Source: Bacteroidaceae bacterium
GTDB lineage: Bacteria > Bacteroidota > Bacteroidia > Bacteroidales > Bacteroidaceae
DNA length: 38,984 nucleotides
NCBI GenBank assembly: GCA_017619335.1
Contig: JAFZSP010000020.1
Coordinates: 1-38,984 of the forward strand
Direction: 5' to 3'
Below, one piece after another: positions 6,812 to 14,305 of this stretch. The position numbers and the translations under genes are program-made. The first letter of the stretch is position 1, and each line of letters opens with the position of its first letter. The notes below the pieces were generated by a model. That model ran no database searches. It was not told where the DNA came from and saw nothing but the letters and a program-made list of their open reading frames with translations.

Positions 6812-9800
6812 TCAGTTAAACGCTTGGTGTGTGAAATCAATCAGGCGGGCGTAGAGCGGATTTTGGCGGAGGAGGGCAGCGTTGCCCACAAGAACGAGGT
6901 GCTCGCGGGCGCGTGTCAACGCCACATTCAGCTTGCGGTCGATCACTTGTCCGTCCTCACAGAAGCACTGCTCCGTGAGGAAGTCCAGCTGGGCCGGGTG
7001 GGAGACCGTGAAGCCATAGATGATGGTGTCCCGCTGGCTGCCCTGGTAACGCTCCACCGTGTCGATGGTGATGTCCTGCGCCGCGTCGCTGTCGTTTCCG
7101 CTGGCGGCTACGATGGCTGCCCGCACGGCTGCAATCTGGTGACGGTAGGGGACAATAACCCCGATGCTGTCTGGCGTGAAGCGTTCGCCTATTCGCCCGC
7201 GCAACTCGCTGACGCACTGAGCGATGACGGCTGCTTCCTGCAGGTTGACCTTTCCTCCCATGGGAGTTGCCTTGTCTCCTGACGGCGCCGCCGGCACATC
7301 AATGAACTGCAGTCGCGGCCAGCCGATCGGAGAGGGTCCAGCCTTCTGATGAGGCAGTGGCACCTCGCGCAGCGTGCCCCCGTAGAACGCCTCGTTGGGG
7401 AAACGGGCAATGGCCGGATGCATACGTCCCTGGTGCGTCAGCTGATAGGTCACGTGCGGGTCGCGCCCGTACCTCTTTAATAATCTCTCAAACAGCGAGA
7501 GGCGGCAGTCTGTGAGCCCGATGTTCCGCAGCGCCGGCTCCTCCACTCGGGACTCCGCCGCCGTCTGCTGCACCACAGCCGGCAGCTGTTTGTGGTCACC
7601 GATCATCACGAACTTGCTGATGGCAGCCCGCCCCTCCTTCTGTGCCGCCAGGAGACTCATCAGGTGAGGCTCCAGAATCTGTGAAGCCTCATCCACAATC
7701 GCAAGACTGAAATGCTTTAACTTGAATAGATTGATGTTGGCATTAACAGCATTGGTTGTTCCAACAAATATTCTGGTATTCTTGATGGTCTCTTTCAGTT
7801 GAGAGATATTTCCACAGTGTTCCACTTTGGAGTCCAATAAAAACGGACGGCAGGCTTCTTCGCAAGAATATTTTCCACCGATGCGAATAAAATCAAGTTT
7901 TTTTTCTATCAGTTTACCGCATATTTCATCTACAGCCCGATTGGTATAGGAAAGCAGCAGAATGGAATCTTGAGTGGATAATAACTCTTCTTGCAGAATG
8001 TTTAATAACCCAAAAGACGTTTTTCCAGTTCCAGGAGGACCAATTATGAGGAACAGGTCTTTGGCCTCCTTGGCTCTGAGTACCAGATTGTTAAATTCCC
8101 CATACTCCCCCGACAAGGTTTTGGAACTATCTACTTCTGGAGTTCTCTGAAGCAGAAGTAAGTCCTTTCGTTCTTTAGGTGCAGACAGAAAGGAATGAAT
8201 TCCGCGATAAAGGGAACTGAAAGATGAGTCAAAGAAATCGTGTTCTATAGCCCATTCCCTTCTTACTTGATACCAAAAAACGTTGTCGCTTGTTTGTGAT
8301 GCGCGAAGGTTCAAATAAATGTTGTCTGATGTGATTCTTTCTATCGTTGCACGGAAAACCATCGTCTTTCGCGCATCGGGTTCTTCTCCCTCTGGATAAG
8401 GGTAGAGGATCACAATGTCCCCTGTCCTGAAATTTGATATTCCCTGGTTGCTTCCTTCCTTGAATCCTAATTGAAGGTGTTCGACCTTGCCTTTTTCCGT
8501 AGGATCGGGAGAAAGCAACTCCAGCCCCAAATAAATGTTCCCGGCTAACAGCTTGTCGTCCAGTGAGCTGTGCCACTTGTCTGCAAATCCTGAGTTCTCC
8601 TTGGTTTGGGTTCCGACTTTGGCCATTAAATGTTCTGTTTCAAGGAACTTAAAGAAGCGTAAATAAAAAGTACGTTCTAATTCAGAAGCAGAACGAATGG
8701 GTGAGAGCAGTGATTCTATTTGAGGCTTTTGATGTTTCTCCCATAGTGGTCCACTCACCTTATTTATGTTGAAAGAATCTGCCGTCAGCGTCGAAAGAAT
8801 CTTCAGCCCATCTTGACAAAAAGCGTATTCTTGTGTGGCAATCTCATTGCGTAGTTTTATCGCGTCAAAGATCAAATCGGGTGCAAATCCCAATGGAATA
8901 AGTCCTTTTTGATATTTTGAATAAAAAAGGAATGAGTATAATCTGCGATGATTCTTTTCGTATGTCTCACGATAATTATATCGCAGAAGCAACATATAAA
9001 GAATTAACTGTACATAGTGTTTTTCTTGTTGTTTTGGAGGATCTGATTCGGGAAACTTTGCCTTTCCTGATTTTTGTTCCAAAAGAACCTTTTGGCCAAG
9101 ATGAAGAAAGTCCATTCGTCCTTGCAATCCTAACATTTCGGAGAAGAATGATGGTTCCACCATTATTTCAGAAGAGTCGAATTGGATGCCTTCTTCATGT
9201 AACATCTCAGGCATGATGTTTCTGATTGTTTGTTGGATGATTGTTTTTTGTGCAGACGCTTTGGCGTGAAATTCCGCTCCCAAATCTGCTGTCAATAAAC
9301 TAAGGGCATTGTTCTTGAAAAAGGTATTTATACTGTCTTTGTATGAGCAATCACCAAATAGGGTTTCGTCCAAAAATTGGCTTGCCAAATTGCCAAGAAC
9401 GATGGATTGGGTGTTATCGACGGACTTTATTTTATTAAGCAGATAGTTCCAGGACGTAACTCCGTAATTCTCAAAACAGGCTGCAATTGCAGAAATATCA
9501 ATTAATAAGTCCGGCTCCACAATGAACAGTTCAGGATATAAAACACCATCAACTTCTAAGGGGCGAACAATGTTCAACTGACAGTTTTCTGTCAATAGTG
9601 TTTTCAAATAACTCCAGTCCCAGTCTTTATAAATGGAAAGAGTATTTTTCCCGCCATAATAGACCTTAACTTCATCCGTATTCTCTACGTCTGCATCAGC
9701 ATAGATGTAGGTATCATCCCACCTGTTGACGATAATGCGCAGGCATTCTGTTTTCAGTCCTCTCCGCTGTGTCTTACGTCTTTCTGGGAAAACAGATTTG

Positions 9801-10174
9801 AGGGTAGAGGGAACAGGAACATTATAAATGAGGCTGATAAATAGACAAATAGCCTGAAAATCGAATAGGAAGTCTTGTGCTAATTCTTCATCTTTCTTTT
9901 GCTTGTAGCCTCGTAAATGGACGCGTGCATCATTAACGTTTTTTTTGAGGTAAGGACGAGCTTGATACTCTTTCAATAAGTAGTCAGCTTTGGCAAATGG
10001 GCCATTGAACCTGATTCCAGCAAAATAGGTCTTTTCATCCAAACTCTTTAAAAAAGTCCGGCTTAATAACTGATATGCGTCCCGGTAGTTAGGTATTCTA
10101 TGATAACTTTCTTGTAACTCCGCAAACAGATTGGTTGCAGCTTCAGGGTCTCTCTGTTTATTCCAACGGGCCAT
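6812..10174 (-). CDS. Dna2-like nuclease-helicase (Cas4-type nuclease plus SF1 helicase)
   Basis: 1120 residues from the ATG at 10174; a GTG at 10198 is in frame but overlaps the -7 box, so it is disfavoured. An uncharacterised N-terminal region is followed near residues 345-400 by a Cas4/RecB-like PD-(D/E)xK nuclease pattern (GLQGRMDFL ... LLEQKSGKAKF ... YVQLILYMLLL). A DNA2/NAM7-type SF1 helicase follows: GPPGTGKTS near 711, DEAS near 826, MIGDHKQLP, and the C-terminal VALTRAREHLVLVG. Such enzymes process DNA ends or flaps; stand-alone copies are scattered in genomic islands and some related nuclease-helicases act in phage defence, so either repair or defence is possible. Base composition changes sharply near 7700: the part encoding the helicase C-terminus is GC-rich, the rest clearly AT-richer. 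No partner gene is adjacent. Confidence 0.8.
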   Translation of the reverse strand: MARWNKQRDPEAATNLFAELQESYHRIPNYRDAYQLLSRTFLKSLDEKTYFAGIRFNGPFAKADYLLKEYQARPYLKKNVNDARVHLRGYKQKKDEELAQDFLFDFQAICLFISLIYNVPVPSTLKSVFPERRKTQRRGLKTECLRIIVNRWDDTYIYADADVENTDEVKVYYGGKNTLSIYKDWDWSYLKTLLTENCQLNIVRPLEVDGVLYPELFIVEPDLLIDISAIAACFENYGVTSWNYLLNKIKSVDNTQSIVLGNLASQFLDETLFGDCSYKDSINTFFKNNALSLLTADLGAEFHAKASAQKTIIQQTIRNIMPEMLHEEGIQFDSSEIMVEPSFFSEMLGLQGRMDFLHLGQKVLLEQKSGKAKFPESDPPKQQEKHYVQLILYMLLLRYNYRETYEKNHRRLYSFLFYSKYQKGLIPLGFAPDLIFDAIKLRNEIATQEYAFCQDGLKILSTLTADSFNINKVSGPLWEKHQKPQIESLLSPIRSASELERTFYLRFFKFLETEHLMAKVGTQTKENSGFADKWHSSLDDKLLAGNIYLGLELLSPDPTEKGKVEHLQLGFKEGSNQGISNFRTGDIVILYPYPEGEEPDARKTMVFRATIERITSDNIYLNLRASQTSDNVFWYQVRREWAIEHDFFDSSFSSLYRGIHSFLSAPKERKDLLLLQRTPEVDSSKTLSGEYGEFNNLVLRAKEAKDLFLIIGPPGTGKTSFGLLNILQEELLSTQDSILLLSYTNRAVDEICGKLIEKKLDFIRIGGKYSCEEACRPFLLDSKVEHCGNISQLKETIKNTRIFVGTTNAVNANINLFKLKHFSLAIVDEASQILEPHLMSLLAAQKEGRAAISKFVMIGDHKQLPAVVQQTAAESRVEEPALRNIGLTDCRLSLFERLLKRYGRDPHVTYQLTHQGRMHPAIARFPNEAFYGGTLREVPLPHQKAGPSPIGWPRLQFIDVPAAPSGDKATPMGGKVNLQEAAVIAQCVSELRGRIGERFTPDSIGVIVPYRHQIAAVRAAIVAASGNDSDAAQDITIDTVERYQGSQRDTIIYGFTVSHPAQLDFLTEQCFCEDGQVIDRKLNVALTRAREHLVLVGNAALLRQNPLYARLIDFTHQAFN

Positions 10175-10197
10175 TGTTTGATGTATGAATGAGGCCA

Positions 10198-10205
10198 CAA
10201 AGTTA
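10198..10205 (-). promoter_or_regulatory. -7 box for the nuclease-helicase gene
   Basis: TAACTTTG on the minus strand. It overlaps the in-frame GTG at 10198, which is why the ATG at 10174 is preferred as the start; the leader would then be under 20 nt. Confidence 0.5.
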
Positions 10206-10321
10206 CATAAAATCCCTGATAGGAGTGCGAAAAATGAACTTCAAAAAGCATAAATGCGCCAGTAACCTCCCCTTTTTAATAATAATTATGAAAACTGGCA
10301 CGCTGATTCCCAAAAAATCTG

Positions 10322-10330
10322 TATCTTTGC
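10322..10330 (+). promoter_or_regulatory. -7 box for the RAYT transposase
   Basis: TATCTTTGC, 27 bp above the ATG at 10357. It lies inside the longer open frame that begins at 10189, showing that the upstream part of that frame is not translated. Confidence 0.6.
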
Positions 10331-10356
10331 CCGCGAAAAGAATTGCGTCATGCATC

Positions 10357-11529
10357 ATGTCCAGAAGCCTCGAAGACCTTCAACAGCTGCACATCCAACC
10401 GTGTGAAATACAGCATAATCAGCATCGTCGAGCCCCGTGGCAAGCCTATGGGGAGGCGGGAATTTATATGATTACCCTCTGCACAGAAGGGAGGCTGCCG
10501 CTTCTTGGACAGCTGGTGGGCAACTGCGAGGCCGACAGGGATTCACAGGACTTTCCGCATGTGCAGTTGAGCGAGCTGGGGTGTGCCATTCGTGACGAGG
10601 AACTCCCGAAAATTCACCGTTTCTACCCACAAGTGGAAGTCTGGCAGGCCACCATCATGCCTGATCACCTGCATCTGCTCCTGCGAGTCACAGAGACGCT
10701 GCCCCGGAATCGGCAGATCGGAGATGTTATCAGCAGCTTTAAAGGAGGTTGCTCGCGCGCTTGGTGGCGGCAGCACACGGCACCTGCCCACTCATTACCC
10801 GCGCCGAACGGCGCGGGAACTGCTGCCATGGTTCCCGAGCCGTCCGGCGCGGGTCACATCACTCCTTTGGCTCGCTCCCCCCTTTTTGAGTCCGGGTATC
10901 ATGACCGGATTATCAAGCGGCCTGGGATGTTGGAGACCATTAAACGTTACATGGCAGATAATCCCCTTCGCGCTCTGATTCGGCGGCAGAAGCCTGATCT
11001 TTTCAAGATTCACCGCAGGACGGTGGTCTGTGAACTGGAGTTTACGACGTTGGGGAATCATTTCTTGCTGGACTGGCCAGACAGGCAGTTGGTGGAGATC
11101 AGCCGCAGCGTAAGTGAGGAGGTGGTGAAGGAGCGGCTGGAAAAGGTGATGGCGGCCGCCCACAATGGTGCTGTGACCTACACAGCGGCCATCAGCGATG
11201 GTGAGAGGCTGATAGCGAGGCGCGTGCGGGAGGCAGGCTGCCTGTTGGTGGTGCTGCTGAATGACGGTTTCCCGGCAGAGGACTCTCCGCATGAGCGGTA
11301 CTTCAAGCCAGGTGGTGTCTATTTTGAAGCCTGTTCCCGAGGACGGCTGCTGATGATGGAGCCGGTGGAGAGTGCCTTTGTGCATCCTGCCGTGATGGCT
11401 GCCACGGAGGCGACGCTCCGTCGAAAAGCAGAAGCGCGTCACTTCAGTTACACAAGGATTCCAACGGAGTCTCTTCGCTATCGATTTGTGGCGCTGAATG
11501 AAATGGGCCGATTGATGGTGGAGAGATAA
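10357..11529 (+). CDS. REP-associated tyrosine transposase (RAYT) with C-terminal extension
   Basis: 390 residues from the ATG at 10357 (start MSRSLEDLQQLHI, typical for these proteins; placed by the -7 box). Residues about 20-215 are a Y1/IS200-like transposase: YMITLCTEGR, the HUH motif in MPDHLHLLL (His104, His106), and the likely catalytic Tyr198 in IKRYMADNP. RAYTs are single-copy, non-IS transposases thought to mobilise REP palindromes. From about 235 an added domain (NHFLLDWPDRQLVEISRS ... AISDGERLIARR ... VVLLNDGF) looks like a DprA/Smf-type Rossmann fold, an architecture I recall from other Bacteroidetes RAYTs; its role is unknown. Between HUH and Tyr, residues 147-166 are encoded by two GC-rich palindromes and appear inserted. 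The gene converges on leuA, stopping 46 bp from its end. Confidence 0.82.
   Translation: MSRSLEDLQQLHIQPCEIQHNQHRRAPWQAYGEAGIYMITLCTEGRLPLLGQLVGNCEADRDSQDFPHVQLSELGCAIRDEELPKIHRFYPQVEVWQATIMPDHLHLLLRVTETLPRNRQIGDVISSFKGGCSRAWWRQHTAPAHSLPAPNGAGTAAMVPEPSGAGHITPLARSPLFESGYHDRIIKRPGMLETIKRYMADNPLRALIRRQKPDLFKIHRRTVVCELEFTTLGNHFLLDWPDRQLVEISRSVSEEVVKERLEKVMAAAHNGAVTYTAAISDGERLIARRVREAGCLLVVLLNDGFPAEDSPHERYFKPGGVYFEACSRGRLLMMEPVESAFVHPAVMAATEATLRRKAEARHFSYTRIPTESLRYRFVALNEMGRLMVER
10797..10853. repeat. Tandem palindromes inside the RAYT gene
   Basis: CCCGCGCCGAACGGCGCGGG at 10798-10817 is a perfect 9+2+9 palindrome, and CCCGAGCCGTCCGGCGCGGG at 10833-10852 is the same with one mismatch. They encode PAPNGAG and PEPSGAG in frame, between the HUH motif and the catalytic Tyr. 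Confidence 0.85.
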
Positions 11530-11575
11530 TGGCAATAGTACTTGCGCAATTTGGGGGAATCAGCGTGGAGTTTTT

Positions 11576-13081
11576 TTATTCTTTTTTGAATTTGTTGATG
11601 CAGTCGATGTATGCTTCCACAGAGGCGGTGACGATATCGGTGTTGGCGCCGAAGCCGTAGTAGAGGTGTCCGTCGTACTCCACTTGCATGTGAACTTTGC
11701 CGACGTCGTCGGAGCCTTTGGAGATGGCTTGAATGGTGAATTCCTTGAGGGTCATCTGTCGTCGGATGATGACCTTGAGGGCTTTGATGGCAGCATCCAC
11801 GGGTCCGTTGCCGGAGGCGGAGGCCTCGAACTTCTCGCCGCTGATGTTCAGACCAATGGCGGCAACGCTGCGGACGCCCATTCCTGTGGTGACCTGAAGG
11901 TAGTCCAGTTTGATAGCGTGGGCGGCGGTGCGGTCGGCCCCTGCAAGCATGAGGATGTCGTCATCGGTGATCTCGCGTTTCTGGTCGGCGAGGTGGAGGA
12001 AGGCTTCGTAGGTCTTGTCCAGCGCTTCGTCACTGAGTTCTATGCCGAGTGTCTGTAGGCGGTGCCGGAGAGCTGCGTGCCCGCTGCGTGCGGTGAGGAG
12101 GATGGAGTTCTCATCGATGCCGACGTCCCTTGGTTTCATAATCTCGTAGGTCTGTGCGTTCTTGAGTACGCCGTCCTGGTGGATGCCGCTGCTGTGGGCA
12201 AAGGCGTTGCGCCCGACGATGGCTTTGTTGGGCTGGACTGGCATATTCATGAGTGAGGAGACGAGCCGTGAGGTGGGGTATATTCGCTGGGTGTTGATAT
12301 TTGTATCTATGCCGAGTCCTTGGTGGCATTTGAGAATCATTGCGATTTCCTCAAGGCTGGTGTTGCCGGCACGTTCTCCGATGCCGTTGATGGTGACCTC
12401 CACCTGTCGTGCGCCGTTGATGATTCCTGCGAGGGTGTTGGCGGTGGCCATTCCCAGGTCGTTGTGGCAGTGGGTGCTGAGGATGCACTGTCCGTTGGTG
12501 AGTCCATCGACGTGTTCCAGCAGGTACTTGATTTTCTGCCCGAACTCGTCTGGCAGGCAGTAGCCGGTGGTGTCTGGAATATTGCAGACGGTGGCTCCGG
12601 CCTTCACGGCGGCCTCAATGACGCGGGCGAGGTACTCGTTGTCGGTGCGTCCGGCGTCCTCTGCATAGAACTCCACGTCCTCGCAGAAGCGTTTGGCATA
12701 TTTCACGGCGGCGACGGCTCGCTCAATGATTTCCTCGCGGGTGGCGTTGAACTTGTAGCGGATGTGTGGGTCGCTGGTACCGATTCCGGTGTGTATGCGG
12801 CGGTGCTTGGCGTAGCGCAGGGCTTCCAAAGCGACGTCGATGTCTCGCTGTACGGCGCGTGTGAGGGCGCAAATGGTGGGCCAGGTGACAGCCTTGGAAA
12901 TCTCAATCACGCTGTTGAAGTCGCCGGGGCTACTGACGGGGAATCCAGCCTCGATCACATCAACGCCGAGGGCTTCCAGTTGCTTGGCCACCTGGATTTT
13001 CTCCACGGTGTTAAGTTGACAGCCGGGCACTTGCTCGCCGTCACGCAGGGTGGTATCGAAGATGAAGAGTCGGTCGGACAT
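11576..13081 (-). CDS. leuA: 2-isopropylmalate synthase
   Basis: 501 residues, full length for LeuA. It condenses acetyl-CoA with 2-oxoisovalerate, the first committed step of leucine synthesis. The HMGL-like barrel begins [13 protein letters not shown] (Arg13, Asp14 at the active site) and carries the metal-binding STHCHNDLG motif and the GIGERAGN loop. A C-terminal LeuA regulatory domain (about 390-500, with [12 protein letters not shown]) is present, so leucine feedback inhibition is expected. A citramalate synthase was considered, but length, spacing and motif sequence fit LeuA better. It follows leuB on the same strand after a 162-bp spacer filled with AT-rich tandem repeat. leuC and leuD, usually clustered with these genes in Bacteroidales, are not in the window. 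Confidence 0.93.
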   Translation of the reverse strand: MSDRLFIFDTTLRDGEQVPGCQLNTVEKIQVAKQLEALGVDVIEAGFPVSSPGDFNSVIEISKAVTWPTICALTRAVQRDIDVALEALRYAKHRRIHTGIGTSDPHIRYKFNATREEIIERAVAAVKYAKRFCEDVEFYAEDAGRTDNEYLARVIEAAVKAGATVCNIPDTTGYCLPDEFGQKIKYLLEHVDGLTNGQCILSTHCHNDLGMATANTLAGIINGARQVEVTINGIGERAGNTSLEEIAMILKCHQGLGIDTNINTQRIYPTSRLVSSLMNMPVQPNKAIVGRNAFAHSSGIHQDGVLKNAQTYEIMKPRDVGIDENSILLTARSGHAALRHRLQTLGIELSDEALDKTYEAFLHLADQKREITDDDILMLAGADRTAAHAIKLDYLQVTTGMGVRSVAAIGLNISGEKFEASASGNGPVDAAIKALKVIIRRQMTLKEFTIQAISKGSDDVGKVHMQVEYDGHLYYGFGANTDIVTASVEAYIDCINKFKKE

Positions 13082-13084
13082 AAT

Positions 13085-13215
13085 AAGTTATTAATGGAAA
13101 ATGAACAATGAATAATGAACAATGAACAATGGACAATGGAAAATGAACAATGGAAAATGAACAATGGAAAATTAACAATTAACAATTAACAATTAACAAT
13201 TAACAATGAATAATG
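13085..13215. repeat. AT-rich tandem repeat between leuB and leuA
   Basis: About 130 bp of short units: GAACAATGAATAATGAACAA, ACAATGGAAAATGAACAATG, then four or five AATTAACAATTAAC steps. Same family as at 141, 932 and 2155, but the longest tract here. It fills the leuB-leuA spacer, so it lies in the mRNA leader of leuA; the length of such tracts can change by slippage. Confidence 0.8.
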
Positions 13216-13243
13216 GAACTTGAAACTTGAAACCGAAATGGGT

Positions 13244-14305
13244 TTATGCTGACTGGATCCAGCGGACAATCCATTGGCCGACTTCGCGGGTGCCGTAGGC
13301 GGGGGCACCGGAGACTTGAATCTCGGGAGTGCGCACGTTGGCGTCGAGGCTGGCTCGGACGGCCTGACGAATGAGCTGTCCCTCGGCTTGGAGGCCGAAG
13401 TACTCGAAGAGCATGGCTGCGGAGAGAATCTGTGCCAGCGGGTTGGCAATGTTCTGTCCTGCGGCCTGGGGCCACGAGCCGTGGACGGGCTCGAAGACAG
13501 GTGTGTGGTCGCCAGTGCTGGCGGAGGGCAGCAGGCCCATGGAGCCGGTGATACAAGAGCCCTCGTCTGTGAGGATGTCACCGAAGGTGTTTTCTGTGAC
13601 CATTACGTCGAAGAAGCGGGGTTCCTGCAACATTCGCATGGCGGCATTGTCCACATACATGAAGTCGGTGAGGACATCGGGGTACTGCGGTGCCATCTCC
13701 TGAGCTATTTGTCGCCACAGGCGGCTGCTGGCCAGGATATTAGCTTTGTCCACGACGGTCAGGTGCTTCTTGCGGCGACGGGCATATTCAAAGCCCACGC
13801 GCAGGATCCGCTCAATCTCGGGGCGGGAGTAGAAATTGGTGTCGTAGGCCTTGTCGTTGTCCTGATAGCGCTCGCCGAAGTACATGCCTCCAGTGAGTTC
13901 GCGGATGCAGATGAAGTCGGCACCTCGGACGAGGTCGTCCTTCAGGGGCGACTTGTGGATGAGGCAGTCGAAGGTCTCCACGGGACGGATGTTGGCGTAG
14001 AGTCCCAGCCCCTTGCGCATGGCCAGCAGACCCTGTTCGGGACGGACGCGAGCGGTGGGATCGTTGTCAAAGCGGGGGTCGCCCACGGCGCTGAAGAGCA
14101 CAGCGTCTGCGCGCAGGCAGGTCTGGAAGGTCTCCTCGGGGAACGGGTCGCCAACGGCATCGATGGCTGTAGCGCCGCAGATGGCATATTCGTAGGACAC
14201 GGTGTGTCCAAATTTTTCACAGACGGCGGACGTGACGGCCACGCCCTGCTCTGAAATCTCCGGCCCTATGCCGTCGCCGGGAAGAACTGCAATGTGTAGG
14301 TTCAT
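13244..14305 (-). CDS. leuB: 3-isopropylmalate dehydrogenase
   Basis: 353 residues, normal length for LeuB, which oxidises and decarboxylates 3-isopropylmalate with NAD+ in leucine synthesis. Seen: N-terminal [11 protein letters not shown], the substrate-binding run ([17 protein letters not shown]), [10 protein letters not shown], the metal-binding aspartates in [10 protein letters not shown] and [12 protein letters not shown], and the NAD-binding [10 protein letters not shown] / [18 protein letters not shown]. Its ATG overlaps the stop codon of the upstream SNF2-helicase gene by 4 bp (ATGA), so translation of the two is coupled. leuA follows. Confidence 0.94.
   Translation of the reverse strand: MNLHIAVLPGDGIGPEISEQGVAVTSAVCEKFGHTVSYEYAICGATAIDAVGDPFPEETFQTCLRADAVLFSAVGDPRFDNDPTARVRPEQGLLAMRKGLGLYANIRPVETFDCLIHKSPLKDDLVRGADFICIRELTGGMYFGERYQDNDKAYDTNFYSRPEIERILRVGFEYARRRKKHLTVVDKANILASSRLWRQIAQEMAPQYPDVLTDFMYVDNAAMRMLQEPRFFDVMVTENTFGDILTDEGSCITGSMGLLPSASTGDHTPVFEPVHGSWPQAAGQNIANPLAQILSAAMLFEYFGLQAEGQLIRQAVRASLDANVRTPEIQVSGAPAYGTREVGQWIVRWIQSA

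Noticed and set aside
10189..10356. N-terminal extension of the RAYT frame
   Set aside because: It spans the TATCTTTGC promoter box, and family members start with the MSR...LQ...LHI sequence found at 10357.
11576..13081. (R)-citramalate synthase as an alternative to LeuA
   Set aside because: Length, GIGERAGN and [12 protein letters not shown] contexts and the adjacent leuB fit 2-isopropylmalate synthase better.
13085..13215. Possible CRISPR array
   Set aside because: Units are 7-20 bp, degenerate and directly abutting, with no constant spacers and no cas genes; the Cas4-like fold at 6812-10174 belongs to a Dna2-type fusion.
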